Of a stretch of 55,859 nt of DNA, positions 24,048-33,487 are shown piece by piece. How positions within the stretch are numbered: the first letter of the stretch is position 1; the number at the start of each line of letters is the position of its first letter. The translations under genes and the position numbers were made by a program. Origin of the DNA: Candidatus Eiseniibacteriota bacterium (GTDB taxonomy: Bacteria; Eisenbacteria; RBG-16-71-46); the NCBI GenBank assembly GCA_016178725.1, contig JACOSV010000010.1:1-55859 (forward strand). Direction: 5' to 3'. The notes under the pieces are model-generated. The model was given only the letters and a program-made list of their open reading frames with translations. It ran no database searches and was not told where the DNA came from.

Positions 24048-25196
24048 TCAGTCCATCTGCTTGCGCAGGAAGGTCGGCACTTCCAGCGACTCGCCGCGCT
24101 GCGCGGCGCCGCGCCCGCCCCAGCCGCGCCGGCCGTTCTGCTGCTCGTCACGCTTCCACGGCTGCGGGTGGCGATACTCCTCCTCGGCCTCGGGCGCCGC
24201 GCCGCGCGCGCCCTTGTCGAGGAGCTTGAGCCGCGGCTCGGCGTGGCCGAACCCGGTCGCGATCACCGTGATCACCAGCTCGCCGTCGAGGTTGGGATCG
24301 ATCACCGAACCGAAGATGACGTTCGCCTCCTCGCCCGCGGCGCCGACCACGACGCTCGCCGCCTCGTTGACCTCGTGGAGCGTCATGTCGCGGCCGCCGG
24401 TGATGTTGACCAGCACGCCCTCGGCGCCGGCGATCGACACGTCCTCGAGCAGCGGGCTCGAAACCGCCGCCTGCGCCGCTTCGATCGCCCGGTTCGCGCC
24501 GCTCGCGCGGCCGGTGCCCATGAGCGCGTTGCCGCGGTTCGACATCACCGCCTTCACGTCGGCGAAGTCGAGGTTCACGAGCCCCGGCACGGTGACGAGG
24601 TCCGAGATGCCCTTGGTCGCCTTGAGCAGCACCTCGTCGCAGACGCTGAACGCGTCGGTGAGCGTGGTGCTCTTCTCGACGATCGCGAGCAGGCGCTCGT
24701 TGGGGATCACGATCAGCGTGTCGACCTCGGCGCGCAGCTCGGCGAGCCCCTCCTCCGCCTGACGCATGCGGCGGCGGCCTTCGAACGCGAACGGCTTCGT
24801 GACCACGGCCACCGTGAGCGCGCCGGTCTGCTTGGCGAGACGCGCGACCACGGGCGCCTAGCCGGTGCCGGTGCCGCCGCCCATGCCGGCGGTGATGAAC
24901 ACCATGTCGCTGTCGGCGAGGGCGTCGGCGATGGTCTGCTCGTCCTCCTCCGCCGCGCGCCGGCCCTGCGAGGGATCGCCGCCCGAGCCGAGGCCGCGCG
25001 TCGCGTGCTGGCCGATCTGGATGCGCGTCGGCGCCAGCGACTGATTGAGCGCCTGGACGTCGGTGTTGGCGCTGATGAACTCCACGCCGCGGAGCCCCGC
25101 ACCGATCATCCGGTTGACGGCGTTGCCGCCCGCGCCGCCGCAGCCCATGACCTTGAGCTTGGCCGTGCTGGTGTTGTCGATGTCGAGTTCGAACAC
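24048..25196 (-). CDS. ftsZ: Cell division protein FtsZ with an in-frame amber codon
   Basis: The tubulin-like GTPase that forms the division ring. The frame encodes 382 codons: GTG at 25196 (AAGGAGG upstream), GGAGGNAVN (20-28), the GTP signature GGGTGTG at 106-112, T7-loop region (NLDFADVK), variable linker and the C-terminal FtsA-binding peptide [10 protein letters not shown]. Codon 113 (24860-24858) is TAG, directly after GGGTGTG, where Ala or Ser is expected before APVVA; the frame then continues perfectly to the end. TCG to TAG is one base change. As FtsZ is almost always essential, this is a sequencing or assembly error, amber suppression, or a dead copy with another elsewhere. A GTG 7 bases after the stop could restart, giving a split protein. 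Confidence 0.9.
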
Positions 25197-25226
25197 AGGG
25201 CACCTCCTTGTGCCGCGCGGGGGCGG

Positions 25227-26468
25227 CTAGTAGAACAGATCCTCGAACCAGCGGCGTGGATCGAGGGGATTCCTGCGATCACCGTTGGCCCGCTTCTGCG
25301 TGGGGATTCCATCACCGTTCTCGCCCTGCACCGCGTGGAGCACGAGCCCCACACCGGTCGCGAAGCGCGGATCGGCCACGTTGGCGGCGAGGCCCCCGAT
25401 TCCACCCGGGACGCCCAGCCGGACCGGCATCTCGAACACCTGCTCCGCCAGCTCCGCGACCCCCTGCATGAGCGAGGTGCCGCCGGTGAGCACCACGCCG
25501 CCGCCGAGCAGCTCGGCGAAGTGGTTCTTCTTCACTTCCTTGTTGGCGAGCGCAAAGATCTCCTCCATCCGCGGCTCGATCATCGAGGACAGCACGTGGC
25601 GCGAGATCTCGCGGTCGGCGCGGCCGCCGACGCCCGAGACCAGCAGCGCCGGCGACGAGGAGACCAGCGAGGCCAGCGCGCAGCCGTACTGGATCTTGAT
25701 CGCCTCCGCCTTGTCGATCGGCGTGCGCAGCCCGATCGCGATGTCGTTGGTCACGTTCGCGCCGCCGCACGGGATGATCGCGGTGTGGCGGATGGTGCCT
25801 TCGAAGAACACCGCGACGTCGGTGGTGCCGCCGCCGATGTCGAGCAGCGCGACGCCGAGATCGCGCTCGTCGGGCTCGAGCACCGCGTGGCTCGAGGCGA
25901 GCGGCTCGAGCACGAGGTCCTGCACCTTGAGCCCGGCGCGCTGGATGGCGCGGCAGATGTTCTTCGCCGACGTCACCGCACCGGTGATGATGTGCACCTC
26001 GGCCTCGAGGCGCACGCCGCTCATCCCGACCGGGTCGTGGATGCCGTCCTGGTCGTCGACGATGAACTCCTGCGGGATCACGTGGATGATCTCGCGGTCC
26101 ATCGGAATCGCGATCGCCTTGGCCGCCTCGATGACCCGGTCGACGTCGGCCGGACCGATCTCGTTGTCCTTGCGCGAGACCGCGATCACGCCGCGGCTGT
26201 TGATACTGCGGATGTGGTCGCCGGCGATTCCGGCGTTCACCGCCTTGACCGGCACGCCGGCCATGCGCTCGGCCTCGTCCACCGCGCGCTGGATGCTGGC
26301 CACCGTCTTTTCGAGATCGACGACGACCCCGCGGCGCAGCCCCTCGCTCGGGGCATTGCCGATGCCCACGATCTTCGGCGCATCGCCGGACTGCATTTCC
26401 GCGATGATGCACGAGATCTTGGTAGTGCCGATGTCGAGACCGACGAACGTCCGTGTCGCCTGGGCCAT
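25227..26468 (-). CDS. ftsA: Cell division protein FtsA
   Basis: A 413-aa actin-like ATPase that ties FtsZ filaments to the membrane. Phosphate 1 loop GLDIGTTKISC near the start, phosphate 2 LLDIGGGTTDVAVF and the adenosine motif VLTGGTSLMQG are present; the 1C domain lies between. The last residues (PRRWFEDLFY) form the amphipathic membrane helix. ATG 26468 is 11 bases after GGAGG; an in-frame GTG at 26480 is too close to it. Its stop is 30 bases before ftsZ. Confidence 0.95.
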   Translation of the reverse strand: MAQATRTFVGLDIGTTKISCIIAEMQSGDAPKIVGIGNAPSEGLRRGVVVDLEKTVASIQRAVDEAERMAGVPVKAVNAGIAGDHIRSINSRGVIAVSRKDNEIGPADVDRVIEAAKAIAIPMDREIIHVIPQEFIVDDQDGIHDPVGMSGVRLEAEVHIITGAVTSAKNICRAIQRAGLKVQDLVLEPLASSHAVLEPDERDLGVALLDIGGGTTDVAVFFEGTIRHTAIIPCGGANVTNDIAIGLRTPIDKAEAIKIQYGCALASLVSSSPALLVSGVGGRADREISRHVLSSMIEPRMEEIFALANKEVKKNHFAELLGGGVVLTGGTSLMQGVAELAEQVFEMPVRLGVPGGIGGLAANVADPRFATGVGLVLHAVQGENGDGIPTQKRANGDRRNPLDPRRWFEDLFY

Positions 26469-26496
26469 CGTAGAGCTCACCTCCTCGTGTCGGGTT

Positions 26497-27324
26497 TCAT
26501 CCGCTGCGCGCCTCGGCCACGCCGTGCGTGGCGCCCGCGGGTGCGGCCGGGCGCACGATCACCTGATCTTCGAACCGCAGATCCACTTCGTTCGCCTCGG
26601 TGCCGCGTAGCTTGAGATCGGCGAGCACGAGGCGCAGCGCCGAGAGCCGCGAGAGGCTGGGCGGCCACCCCGGCGCGAGCACGCGCACGCCGTCCATCAG
26701 CGTGAGCCCGGTCGCGGCCGGATCGCTCACGTCGATCTCGGACACCTGCCCGGCGATCTGGATCTCGCGCGCGGCCAGCGCCGCGATCCACGCGAGCCCG
26801 CGCCGCACTTCGTCGGTGCGCACCTCGGCGCCCGCGGCCAGGCGCTCGAAGCGCGGGCCGACGAGGAGCGGCACGTCGGCGACGACGCCGCGGCCGAGCG
26901 GCTCGAGCAGCACGCCGGTCGAATCGATCTCCCACGGCACGCCGTGGCTCACGAGCAGCACCGGCTCGCGCTCGACGATCGTGACGCCGACGCCGAACGG
27001 CAGGCGGCGCCCCACGGTCGCCTGCGCGATGCGCGGGTCGAGCAGGAGCCGCTGGCGCGCGCGGTCGAGGTCCAACGCGAACAGGTCCTGCCCGATCGCG
27101 ATGCCGGTCTCTTCGGCGACGCGCGCCGGATCGAGGTAGTGCGCGCCCGCGACGCGCACGTCGTGGACGCGGGCGATGCGCGCGCGCAGCCCGCGCCACG
27201 GAATCTGGACCAGCACCGCCGCGACGGCGAGCACGGCGATCACGCGCAGCACGCGGCTCGGCAGCGAGCGCGGAGGCCGGCGGCGCCGCGCCGGCTCGAG
27301 GGCCCGGCCCTGGTAGGCGCCCAT
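26497..27324 (-). CDS. ftsQ: Cell division protein FtsQ/DivIB
   Basis: A 275-aa bitopic divisome protein that links FtsB/FtsL to the ring. A basic cytoplasmic lead (ARRRRPPRS) comes before one membrane helix (about 26-45), then the POTRA domain (VHDVRVAGAHYLDP, with GQDLFALDLDRARQRLL and VTIVEREPVLLV) and a beta domain. The ATG shares one base with the murC stop (TGATG). Sequence similarity is low, as usual for FtsQ; position and domain order make the call. Confidence 0.9.
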   Translation of the reverse strand: MGAYQGRALEPARRRRPPRSLPSRVLRVIAVLAVAAVLVQIPWRGLRARIARVHDVRVAGAHYLDPARVAEETGIAIGQDLFALDLDRARQRLLLDPRIAQATVGRRLPFGVGVTIVEREPVLLVSHGVPWEIDSTGVLLEPLGRGVVADVPLLVGPRFERLAAGAEVRTDEVRRGLAWIAALAAREIQIAGQVSEIDVSDPAATGLTLMDGVRVLAPGWPPSLSRLSALRLVLADLKLRGTEANEVDLRFEDQVIVRPAAPAGATHGVAEARSG

Positions 27325-28712
27325 CAGCGCGCTCCCTTCGCGGAGACCGGCCGCGCGAGCCCGGCGAGGATCTCGTCGCCGAGCTTCCACACGTCGCCGG
27401 CGCCGAGCGTGAGCACGACGTCGCCCGAGCGCGCCTCGCGCGCGATCGCCGCCACGGCGCCCGCGGCGTCGGCGGCTTCGACGTGCGGCGCGCCCTGGCG
27501 CTGCGCGCTCTCGACGATCGTGCGGTTCGAGACGCCCGGGATCGGCGTCTCGCCGGCGGCGTAGACGTCGAGCACCCAGACGCGGTCGGCCGCCGCGAAG
27601 CAACCGCCGAACTCGCGCTCGAGCGCGCGCGTCCGCGAGTAGCGGTGGGGCTGGAACAGCACCAGCACCCGCCCGCCGAGTCCGCGCGCCGCGGCGAGCG
27701 TCGCCGCGATCTCGGTCGGATGGTGCCCGTAGTCGTCGATCACGCGCACGCCCGCGGCCTCGCCGCGCGTCTCGAAGCGGCGCGCCCCGCCGTGGAACTC
27801 GGCGAGCGCCTCGGCGATCTGCGCGAACGCCACCTCCACCTCGAGCCCCACCGCGACCGCGGCGAGCGCGTTGAGCGCGTTGTGCCGTCCCGGGATCCGC
27901 AACGACACCACGCCGAGCCGGCGGCCCTCGACCGCGACCTCGACGCGCGACCCGTGCGGTTCGAGCGCGATCGTCTCGGCGCGCACGCCCGCCTCGGGGC
28001 GCGTGCCGTAGAGGATCGTGCGCTTGCGGATGCGCGGCAGGATCGCGCGCACCTCGTCGTCGTCGGCGCACAGCACCGACACGCCGTAGAACGGCACGCG
28101 GTTCGCGAAGTGGACGAACGCCTGCCGGATCTCCTCCATGTCGCGGTAGTGGTCGAGGTGCTCGCGGTCGATGTTGGTCACCACCGTCACCGCCGGAGCC
28201 AATCGGAGAAATGACCCGTCGCTCTCGTCGGCCTCGGCGACCAGGAACTGGCCGCGGCCGAGCCGCGCGTTCGAGCCGAACGCGGCGAGCCGCCCGCCGA
28301 CGACCACGGTCGGATCGAGCCCGCCGCGCGCGAGCACCGCGGCGATCAAGGACGTCGTGGTCGTCTTGCCGTGGGCGCCGCCGACCGCGACGCCGTACTT
28401 CATGCGCATAAGCTCGGCGAGCATATCGGCGCGCGGGATCACGGGCACACCCGCAGCGCGCGCCGCGACGAGCTCGGGGTTCTCGTCGCGCACCGCGGTC
28501 GAGTAGACGACCACCTGCGCGCCCTCGACGTTCGACGCGGCGTGACCGATGAACACGCGGCCCCCGATCGCCAGGATGCGCGCGGTCGCCTCGCTCGCCT
28601 TGAGGTCGCTGCCCGACACCGGGTAGCCGAGGTTGAGCAGCACCTCGGCGATCCCGGACATGCCGGCGCCGCCGATGCCGATCATGTGGATGCGGCTCGG
28701 GTGTCCGTACAT
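27324..28712 (-). CDS. murC: UDP-N-acetylmuramate--L-alanine ligase
   Basis: A 462-aa Mur ligase that adds L-Ala to UDP-MurNAc in the cytoplasm. N-terminal UDP-binding loop GIGGAGMSGIAEVL (12-25), ATP loop GGAHGKTTTT (111-120), the EADESDGSF motif typical of MurC, and the C-terminal DDYGHHPTEI. Start and stop each share a base with the neighbours (TGATG). No murB or ddl follows, unlike the E. coli order. Confidence 0.95.
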   Translation of the reverse strand: MYGHPSRIHMIGIGGAGMSGIAEVLLNLGYPVSGSDLKASEATARILAIGGRVFIGHAASNVEGAQVVVYSTAVRDENPELVAARAAGVPVIPRADMLAELMRMKYGVAVGGAHGKTTTTSLIAAVLARGGLDPTVVVGGRLAAFGSNARLGRGQFLVAEADESDGSFLRLAPAVTVVTNIDREHLDHYRDMEEIRQAFVHFANRVPFYGVSVLCADDDEVRAILPRIRKRTILYGTRPEAGVRAETIALEPHGSRVEVAVEGRRLGVVSLRIPGRHNALNALAAVAVGLEVEVAFAQIAEALAEFHGGARRFETRGEAAGVRVIDDYGHHPTEIAATLAAARGLGGRVLVLFQPHRYSRTRALEREFGGCFAAADRVWVLDVYAAGETPIPGVSNRTIVESAQRQGAPHVEAADAAGAVAAIAREARSGDVVLTLGAGDVWKLGDEILAGLARPVSAKGAR

Positions 28713-29860
28713 CAGCGCCCTCCCCCGTCGCCCGGGAGCGGCGGATCGGTGGCGCGCACCGCGCCGCGGCCCTGGGACCAGCGCTCGAGGCTCATCACGA
28801 TGCGCTCGGCGGCGTCGAGCCGCGCGAACGTACGCGCGTTCGCCGACATGCGGCTCAGGGTCTGGCGGTCAGCGATCAGGTGCGCGATCTCCTTCGCGAG
28901 CCGCTCGCCCGAGAGCTCGCGGTCCGGGATCATCGCCGCCGCGCCGCGCTCCACCAGATTGTGCGCGTTGACCTCCTGATGGTTGTGCGCCGCGTAGGGG
29001 TAGGGCACGAGGATCGCCGGCGTGCCGCACGCGGCGATCTCGGCGAGCGTCATCGCGCCCGAGCGGCACACGACCAGATCGGCGGCCGCGTAGGCGAGGT
29101 GGATGTCGCGCAGGAACGGCAGCACCCGCGCCGGCAGCTGCTCGGCCTCGACGATGCCGCGCCCCCAGTCGAGATCCTCGCGTCCGGTCTGCAGGATGAA
29201 CTGGATGTCGACGCGGCCCTTGAGCCGGCGCATCGCCTCGAGCGCCGCCTCGTTGATGCGGTGCGCGCCGCGGCTGCCGCCGAACACGAACACCGTCGGC
29301 CGGCCGTCGGCGAGGCCGAACGCCTGGAGCCCCTGCAGCCGGTCGCCGCCCAGGATGTGCCGGCGGACGGGATTCCCGGTCACCTTCAGGTTGTCCTTGC
29401 GGCCGAAGTAGGTGCGCGCCTCGGTGAACGAAAGGTGCACCTCGTCGGCGACGCGTGCGAGCCAGCGGTTCGCGAGCCCCGGGATGCTGTTCTGCTCCTG
29501 CAGCAGGAGCGGACGGCCCAGCATCCACGCCGCGGCCGAGACCGGACCGCTCACGTAGCCGCCGGTGCCGAGCACGGCGTCGGGTCGCTCGCTCGCGACC
29601 ACCCACAGCGCCTGGAAGAGCCCGATCACGTTCGCGCCCAGCGCCGCCGGCCAGCGCCACCACGCGCGGCGCGGGAACCCGCGCGTCATGATGTAGCGGA
29701 TGCGGAAGCCGTTCTCGGGCACCGCCTGCGCCTCGAGCCCGCGCTTGCCGCCGACGAACACCACCTCGGCGCGCGGGCGGATGCGCATGAGCTCCTCGGC
29801 CACGGCGATGCCGGGATAGACGTGCCCGCCCGTCCCGCCGCCCGCGATCATGATCTTCAC
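28712..29860 (-). CDS. murG: Lipid II synthase, UDP-GlcNAc transferase MurG
   Basis: A 382-aa GT28 glycosyltransferase that adds GlcNAc to lipid I on the inner face of the membrane. N-terminal IAGGGTGGHVYPGIAVAEEL, then GTGGYVSGP, LQEQNSIPGLANR, and the donor-site motif GAMTLAEIAACGTPAILVPYP are all present. The GTG start at 29860 overlaps the ftsW stop (GTGA). Confidence 0.95.
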   Translation of the reverse strand: MKIMIAGGGTGGHVYPGIAVAEELMRIRPRAEVVFVGGKRGLEAQAVPENGFRIRYIMTRGFPRRAWWRWPAALGANVIGLFQALWVVASERPDAVLGTGGYVSGPVSAAAWMLGRPLLLQEQNSIPGLANRWLARVADEVHLSFTEARTYFGRKDNLKVTGNPVRRHILGGDRLQGLQAFGLADGRPTVFVFGGSRGAHRINEAALEAMRRLKGRVDIQFILQTGREDLDWGRGIVEAEQLPARVLPFLRDIHLAYAAADLVVCRSGAMTLAEIAACGTPAILVPYPYAAHNHQEVNAHNLVERGAAAMIPDRELSGERLAKEIAHLIADRQTLSRMSANARTFARLDAAERIVMSLERWSQGRGAVRATDPPLPGDGGGR

Positions 29861-30999
29861 GACGCCCTCCCCCAGCGCTGCTGCGTCAGCGCCTCGCGCT
29901 CGTCGTTGCCGGCGCTGATGCGGTAGAGCACGCCGGCGGCGGCGAGATTCGCGAGCAGCGCCGAGCCGCCGTACGAAACGAACGGCAGCGGCAGCCCCGT
30001 CGTCGGCGCGAGCCCGGTCGCGACGAAGAGGTTCACGACCGCGTAGAGCCCGATCTGCAGCGTGAGCCCGGCCGCGAGCAGGTGCGCGAACGGATCGCGC
30101 GCGCGCGCCGCGGCGCGCATGCCGCGCCACAGCAGCAGCGCGATCAGCGCGAGCAGCCCGGTCGCGCCCGCGAAGCCCAGCTCCTCGCCGAGGATCGAAA
30201 AGATGAAGTCGGTGTGTGCCTCGGGCAGGAACAGATACTTCTGCAGCCAGCAGCCGAGGCCGCGGCCGAACCAGCCGCCCGAGCCGATCGCGATGAGGGA
30301 CTGATCCAGCTGCCAGCCGGCGCCGCGCGCGTCCGGCATGCCCGACCCCGCCTGTCCCCACGACGCGGTGAAGGTCGTGAAGCGCTCCATCATGTACGGG
30401 TGCGTGATGAGTGCGACCGCGACCGCGGCCGCGCCCGCCGCGACCGGCACGGCGAGATGGCGGAGCCGCGCGCCGGCGAGGAACACCATCGCGAAGCCGG
30501 TCATGCCGAGGAGCGCCGCGCTGCTCAAGTTCGGTTGCAGCAGGATCAGCCCGCTCACGACCGCGGTGATCCCGAGCGGCGGCAGCACACCGCGCACGAA
30601 GCCGAGCTCGGCCGGCGGCCGGCGCTTGAGCCACCATGCGAGGAACACGACCGTGGCGAGCCGCGCGAGGTCGGTGGGCTGGATGCTGAAGAAGCCGACC
30701 TTGAGCCAGCGCTGCGCGCCGTGCGAGACGTGGCCCGCGACCTCGAGCATGGCGAGCAGGCACGCGGCGACGCCGAGCACCACCGGCGCCCAGCGCTCGA
30801 GCGCGCGCAGCCGCACACGCGCCGCGATGAGCAGCATCGCGAACCCGAGCGCCACGCGCAGGAGCTGCTGCGTGAGGAAGTGGTTGGGATCCTGATAGCG
30901 CGTGATGCCGAGGATCGCGCTCGACGAGTAGACCATGATGAGCCCGACCGCGGTGAGCGCGAGCGCGAGCGCCAGCAGCCAGCGATCGCCGCGGCTCAC
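29857..30999 (-). CDS. ftsW: Septal peptidoglycan polymerase FtsW (SEDS)
   Basis: A 380-aa SEDS-family membrane protein, about ten membrane segments, that polymerises lipid II with FtsI. Typical stretches: IMVYSSSAI near the start, QPTDLARLATVVFLAW, LLQPNLSSAAL (conserved QPDLGT-like), EELGFAG and the final LPLPFVSYGGSALLANL. The GTG at 30999 overlaps the murD stop (GTGA). Confidence 0.95.
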   Translation of the reverse strand: MSRGDRWLLALALALTAVGLIMVYSSSAILGITRYQDPNHFLTQQLLRVALGFAMLLIAARVRLRALERWAPVVLGVAACLLAMLEVAGHVSHGAQRWLKVGFFSIQPTDLARLATVVFLAWWLKRRPPAELGFVRGVLPPLGITAVVSGLILLQPNLSSAALLGMTGFAMVFLAGARLRHLAVPVAAGAAAVAVALITHPYMMERFTTFTASWGQAGSGMPDARGAGWQLDQSLIAIGSGGWFGRGLGCWLQKYLFLPEAHTDFIFSILGEELGFAGATGLLALIALLLWRGMRAAARARDPFAHLLAAGLTLQIGLYAVVNLFVATGLAPTTGLPLPFVSYGGSALLANLAAAGVLYRISAGNDEREALTQQRWGRAS

Positions 31000-32399
31000 G
31001 ACGCCACCCCCTGCGTCTGGAGCCGGGCGACTTCGGCCTTGAAACGCCGGCCGCGGTCCTCGTAGTCGGCGAACATGTCGAACGACGCGCACGCGGGCGA
31101 GAGCAGCACCGTGTCGGCCCCGCGCTGGCCGGGCCACGGCCGGGTGGCGTGGAGGAACGCCGCGTCGACCGCGACGTCGAGACCGGGAACCACGGTGAAC
31201 GGCACGCCTGGCCATGCCGCGGCGAGGCGCGGCGCGCCCTCGCCGATCAGCACGAGATGGGCGACCGTGCGGCGCACGAGGTCGGCGAGGGGCGTGAAGT
31301 CCTGGCCCTTGTCGCGGCCGCCGGCGATCAGCACCACCGGGCGCTCGAAGCTCGCGAGCGCGACCTCGAGCGACGCGGTGTTGGTGGCCTTCGAGTCGTT
31401 GACGAACGCCACGCCGTCCACGGTCGCGACCGGCTCGAGCCGGTGCTCGAGCCCGGCGTAGCCGCGCAGCGTCTCGCGCAGCGTCGCGGGCGCGATCTCG
31501 AGCGGCAGCACGGTCGCGAGCGCGGCGAGCGCGTTGGCCAGGTTGTGCGCGCCGCGGATGCGCAGCTCGCGCGCCGGCATGAGCGCCTCGGTGCCGCCGC
31601 GCCACGCGAGCGTGATCGTGCCGCGGTCGACGTAGGCGCCCTCGGCGACGGCCCCGGCGCGAGAGAACGTGAGCGCGCTGGCGCGGCCCGCGCGGTGCGC
31701 CATGACTTCGCGATCGTCCGCGTTCCACACCGCCCAGTCGGTCTCCTCCTGCCGCGCGAACAGGCGCTGCTTGAGCGCCGCGTACGCGGCGAGGTCGCCG
31801 TGACGCTCGAGGTGGTCGGGCGTCAGGTTGAGCCACGTGGCGACGAACGGACGCAGGCGGTCCACGGTCTCGAGCTGGAACGACGAGACCTCGACCACGA
31901 GCAGGCCTGCGGCGCTCACCGACTCGGCGACGTCGCAGATCGGCCGACCGATGTTGCCGCACACCGCGACCTCGCGGCCCGCGGCGAGCGCGAGCGCGCC
32001 GGTGAGATCGGTGGTGGTGCTCTTGCCGTTGGTGCCGGTGATCGCGAGCAGCGGCGCGTGCGCGGCGAGGTAGCCGAGCTCGAGCTCCGAGATCACCGGC
32101 AGGCCGCGCCGGCGCGCGGCCGCAGCGATCGCGTGCGTGTCCGCGATGCCCGGGCTCCACACGACGAAGTCGCGGCCCTCGAGCGCCGCCACGGTGTCGG
32201 CGACGCCGGCGGCGCCGACGCCCTCGCGCCGCACCGTCTCGGCGAGCGCCCCGCCCTCGGCGCCCGCGAACCGGCGGTCGGCGATGCGCACCTCGGCGCC
32301 GTGGCGCTCGAGCAGCCGCGCGGCGGCGAGGCCCGAACGCGCGGCGCCGACGACGAGCGGGCGGCGTCCCGGGAGCGGATGACGGAGGTCGACGGTCAT
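30996..32399 (-). CDS. murD: UDP-N-acetylmuramoylalanine--D-glutamate ligase
   Basis: A 467-aa Mur ligase adding D-Glu. N-terminal nucleotide fold VVGAARSGLAAARLL, ATP loop TGTNGKSTTT (121-130), LNLTPDHLERHGD and NDSKATNTAS motifs, and the C-terminal LLSPACASFDMFADYEDRG that is diagnostic for MurD. ATG 32399 overlaps the mraY stop (ATGA). Confidence 0.95.
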   Translation of the reverse strand: MTVDLRHPLPGRRPLVVGAARSGLAAARLLERHGAEVRIADRRFAGAEGGALAETVRREGVGAAGVADTVAALEGRDFVVWSPGIADTHAIAAAARRRGLPVISELELGYLAAHAPLLAITGTNGKSTTTDLTGALALAAGREVAVCGNIGRPICDVAESVSAAGLLVVEVSSFQLETVDRLRPFVATWLNLTPDHLERHGDLAAYAALKQRLFARQEETDWAVWNADDREVMAHRAGRASALTFSRAGAVAEGAYVDRGTITLAWRGGTEALMPARELRIRGAHNLANALAALATVLPLEIAPATLRETLRGYAGLEHRLEPVATVDGVAFVNDSKATNTASLEVALASFERPVVLIAGGRDKGQDFTPLADLVRRTVAHLVLIGEGAPRLAAAWPGVPFTVVPGLDVAVDAAFLHATRPWPGQRGADTVLLSPACASFDMFADYEDRGRRFKAEVARLQTQGVAS

Positions 32400-33487
32400 T
32401 GCAGCTTGAAGGTCGAGAGTGAGAGCAGAGCGAGCAGCGCGCCGACGATGTAGAAGCGCAGCACGACGCGCGACTCCGCCCAGCCCTTGAGCTCGAAATG
32501 GTGGTGGAGCGGAGACATTCGGAACACCCGGCGGCCCCGGAGCTTGAACGACGCGACCTGGATCATCACCGAGAGCGTCTCGGCCACGAACACGCCGCCG
32601 ACCAGCGCCAGCCAGAACTCGCGCTTGATGAGTACGGCGACGATGCCGAGCGCGCCGCCGAGGGCGAGCGAGCCGGTGTCGCCCATGAACACGTCGGCGG
32701 GATGGCAGTTGTACCACAGGAATCCCAGCGACGCGCCGAACACCGCTGCGCAGAACACCGTGAGCTCGCCCGCGTAGCGCAGGTAGCCGATGTTGAGGTA
32801 CTCGCTGAACTTCACGTGGCCGCTCACGTAGCACATGCCCGCGAAGGCGAGCGCGGCGATCGCGACCAGCCCCGACGCCAGCCCGTCGAGCCCGTCGGTG
32901 AGGTTCACCGCGTTCGAGGAGGCGGTGACGATGAAGATCACGAACGGGATGAAGAAGATGCCGAAGTCGACGAAGCGGAACTTGAAGAACGGGACGTGCG
33001 TGACCGTCGGCGGAAGGCCGGACTCGGGCCAGAAGACCAGCGCCAGCCCGACCAGCGCGCCGAGCGCGATCTGACCGGCGAGCTTGTAGCGGCCGAGCAG
33101 ACCCTTCGGGAGGCCCTTCACGACGCGCAGGTAATCGTCGATGAATCCGATCCCGCCGAGCCAGAGCGTGCCGAGGAGCGCGATCCACATCGAGCGCGAG
33201 TGGAAGTTTCCCCACAGCAGCGTCGGCACCAGGATCGCGAGCAGGATCAGCAGCCCGCCCATCGTCGGCGTGCCGGCCTTGGCGAGATGCGCCTGCGGCC
33301 CCTCGGGACGGATCTTCTGCCCGAGCCGCACGCTGCGCAGCCACTCGATCATCGGCGGCCCGATCACGAAGCAGACGAGCAGCGCGGTGATCGCCGCGTA
33401 CGCGGCGCGAAACGTGATGTAGCGGAAAACGTTGAACGCCGAGAGTCCGGGGTGCGTGTGCAGCGGGTAGATCCATTCGTAGAACAT
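32396..33487 (-). CDS. mraY: Phospho-N-acetylmuramoyl-pentapeptide transferase
   Basis: A 363-aa ten-helix membrane enzyme that forms lipid I on undecaprenyl phosphate. The Mg/substrate motifs IGFIDDYLRVVKG, NLTDGLDGLA and the HHHFE loop (SPLHHHFELKGW) are intact. ATG 33487 shares a base with the murF stop (TGATG). Confidence 0.95.
   Translation of the reverse strand: MFYEWIYPLHTHPGLSAFNVFRYITFRAAYAAITALLVCFVIGPPMIEWLRSVRLGQKIRPEGPQAHLAKAGTPTMGGLLILLAILVPTLLWGNFHSRSMWIALLGTLWLGGIGFIDDYLRVVKGLPKGLLGRYKLAGQIALGALVGLALVFWPESGLPPTVTHVPFFKFRFVDFGIFFIPFVIFIVTASSNAVNLTDGLDGLASGLVAIAALAFAGMCYVSGHVKFSEYLNIGYLRYAGELTVFCAAVFGASLGFLWYNCHPADVFMGDTGSLALGGALGIVAVLIKREFWLALVGGVFVAETLSVMIQVASFKLRGRRVFRMSPLHHHFELKGWAESRVVLRFYIVGALLALLSLSTFKLQ

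Noticed and set aside
24858..24860. Stop-codon reassignment of TAG as an explanation for the ftsZ amber
   Set aside because: Many intact genes here end with TAG at the expected length (rpmB, ftsA, asnB, TPR gene, GT4 at 6692, dehydrogenase at 8286), so TAG is a normal terminator.
26468..26480. GTG at 26480 as the ftsA start
   Set aside because: It lies directly on the ribosome site; ATG 26468 has proper spacing and the usual N-terminus.
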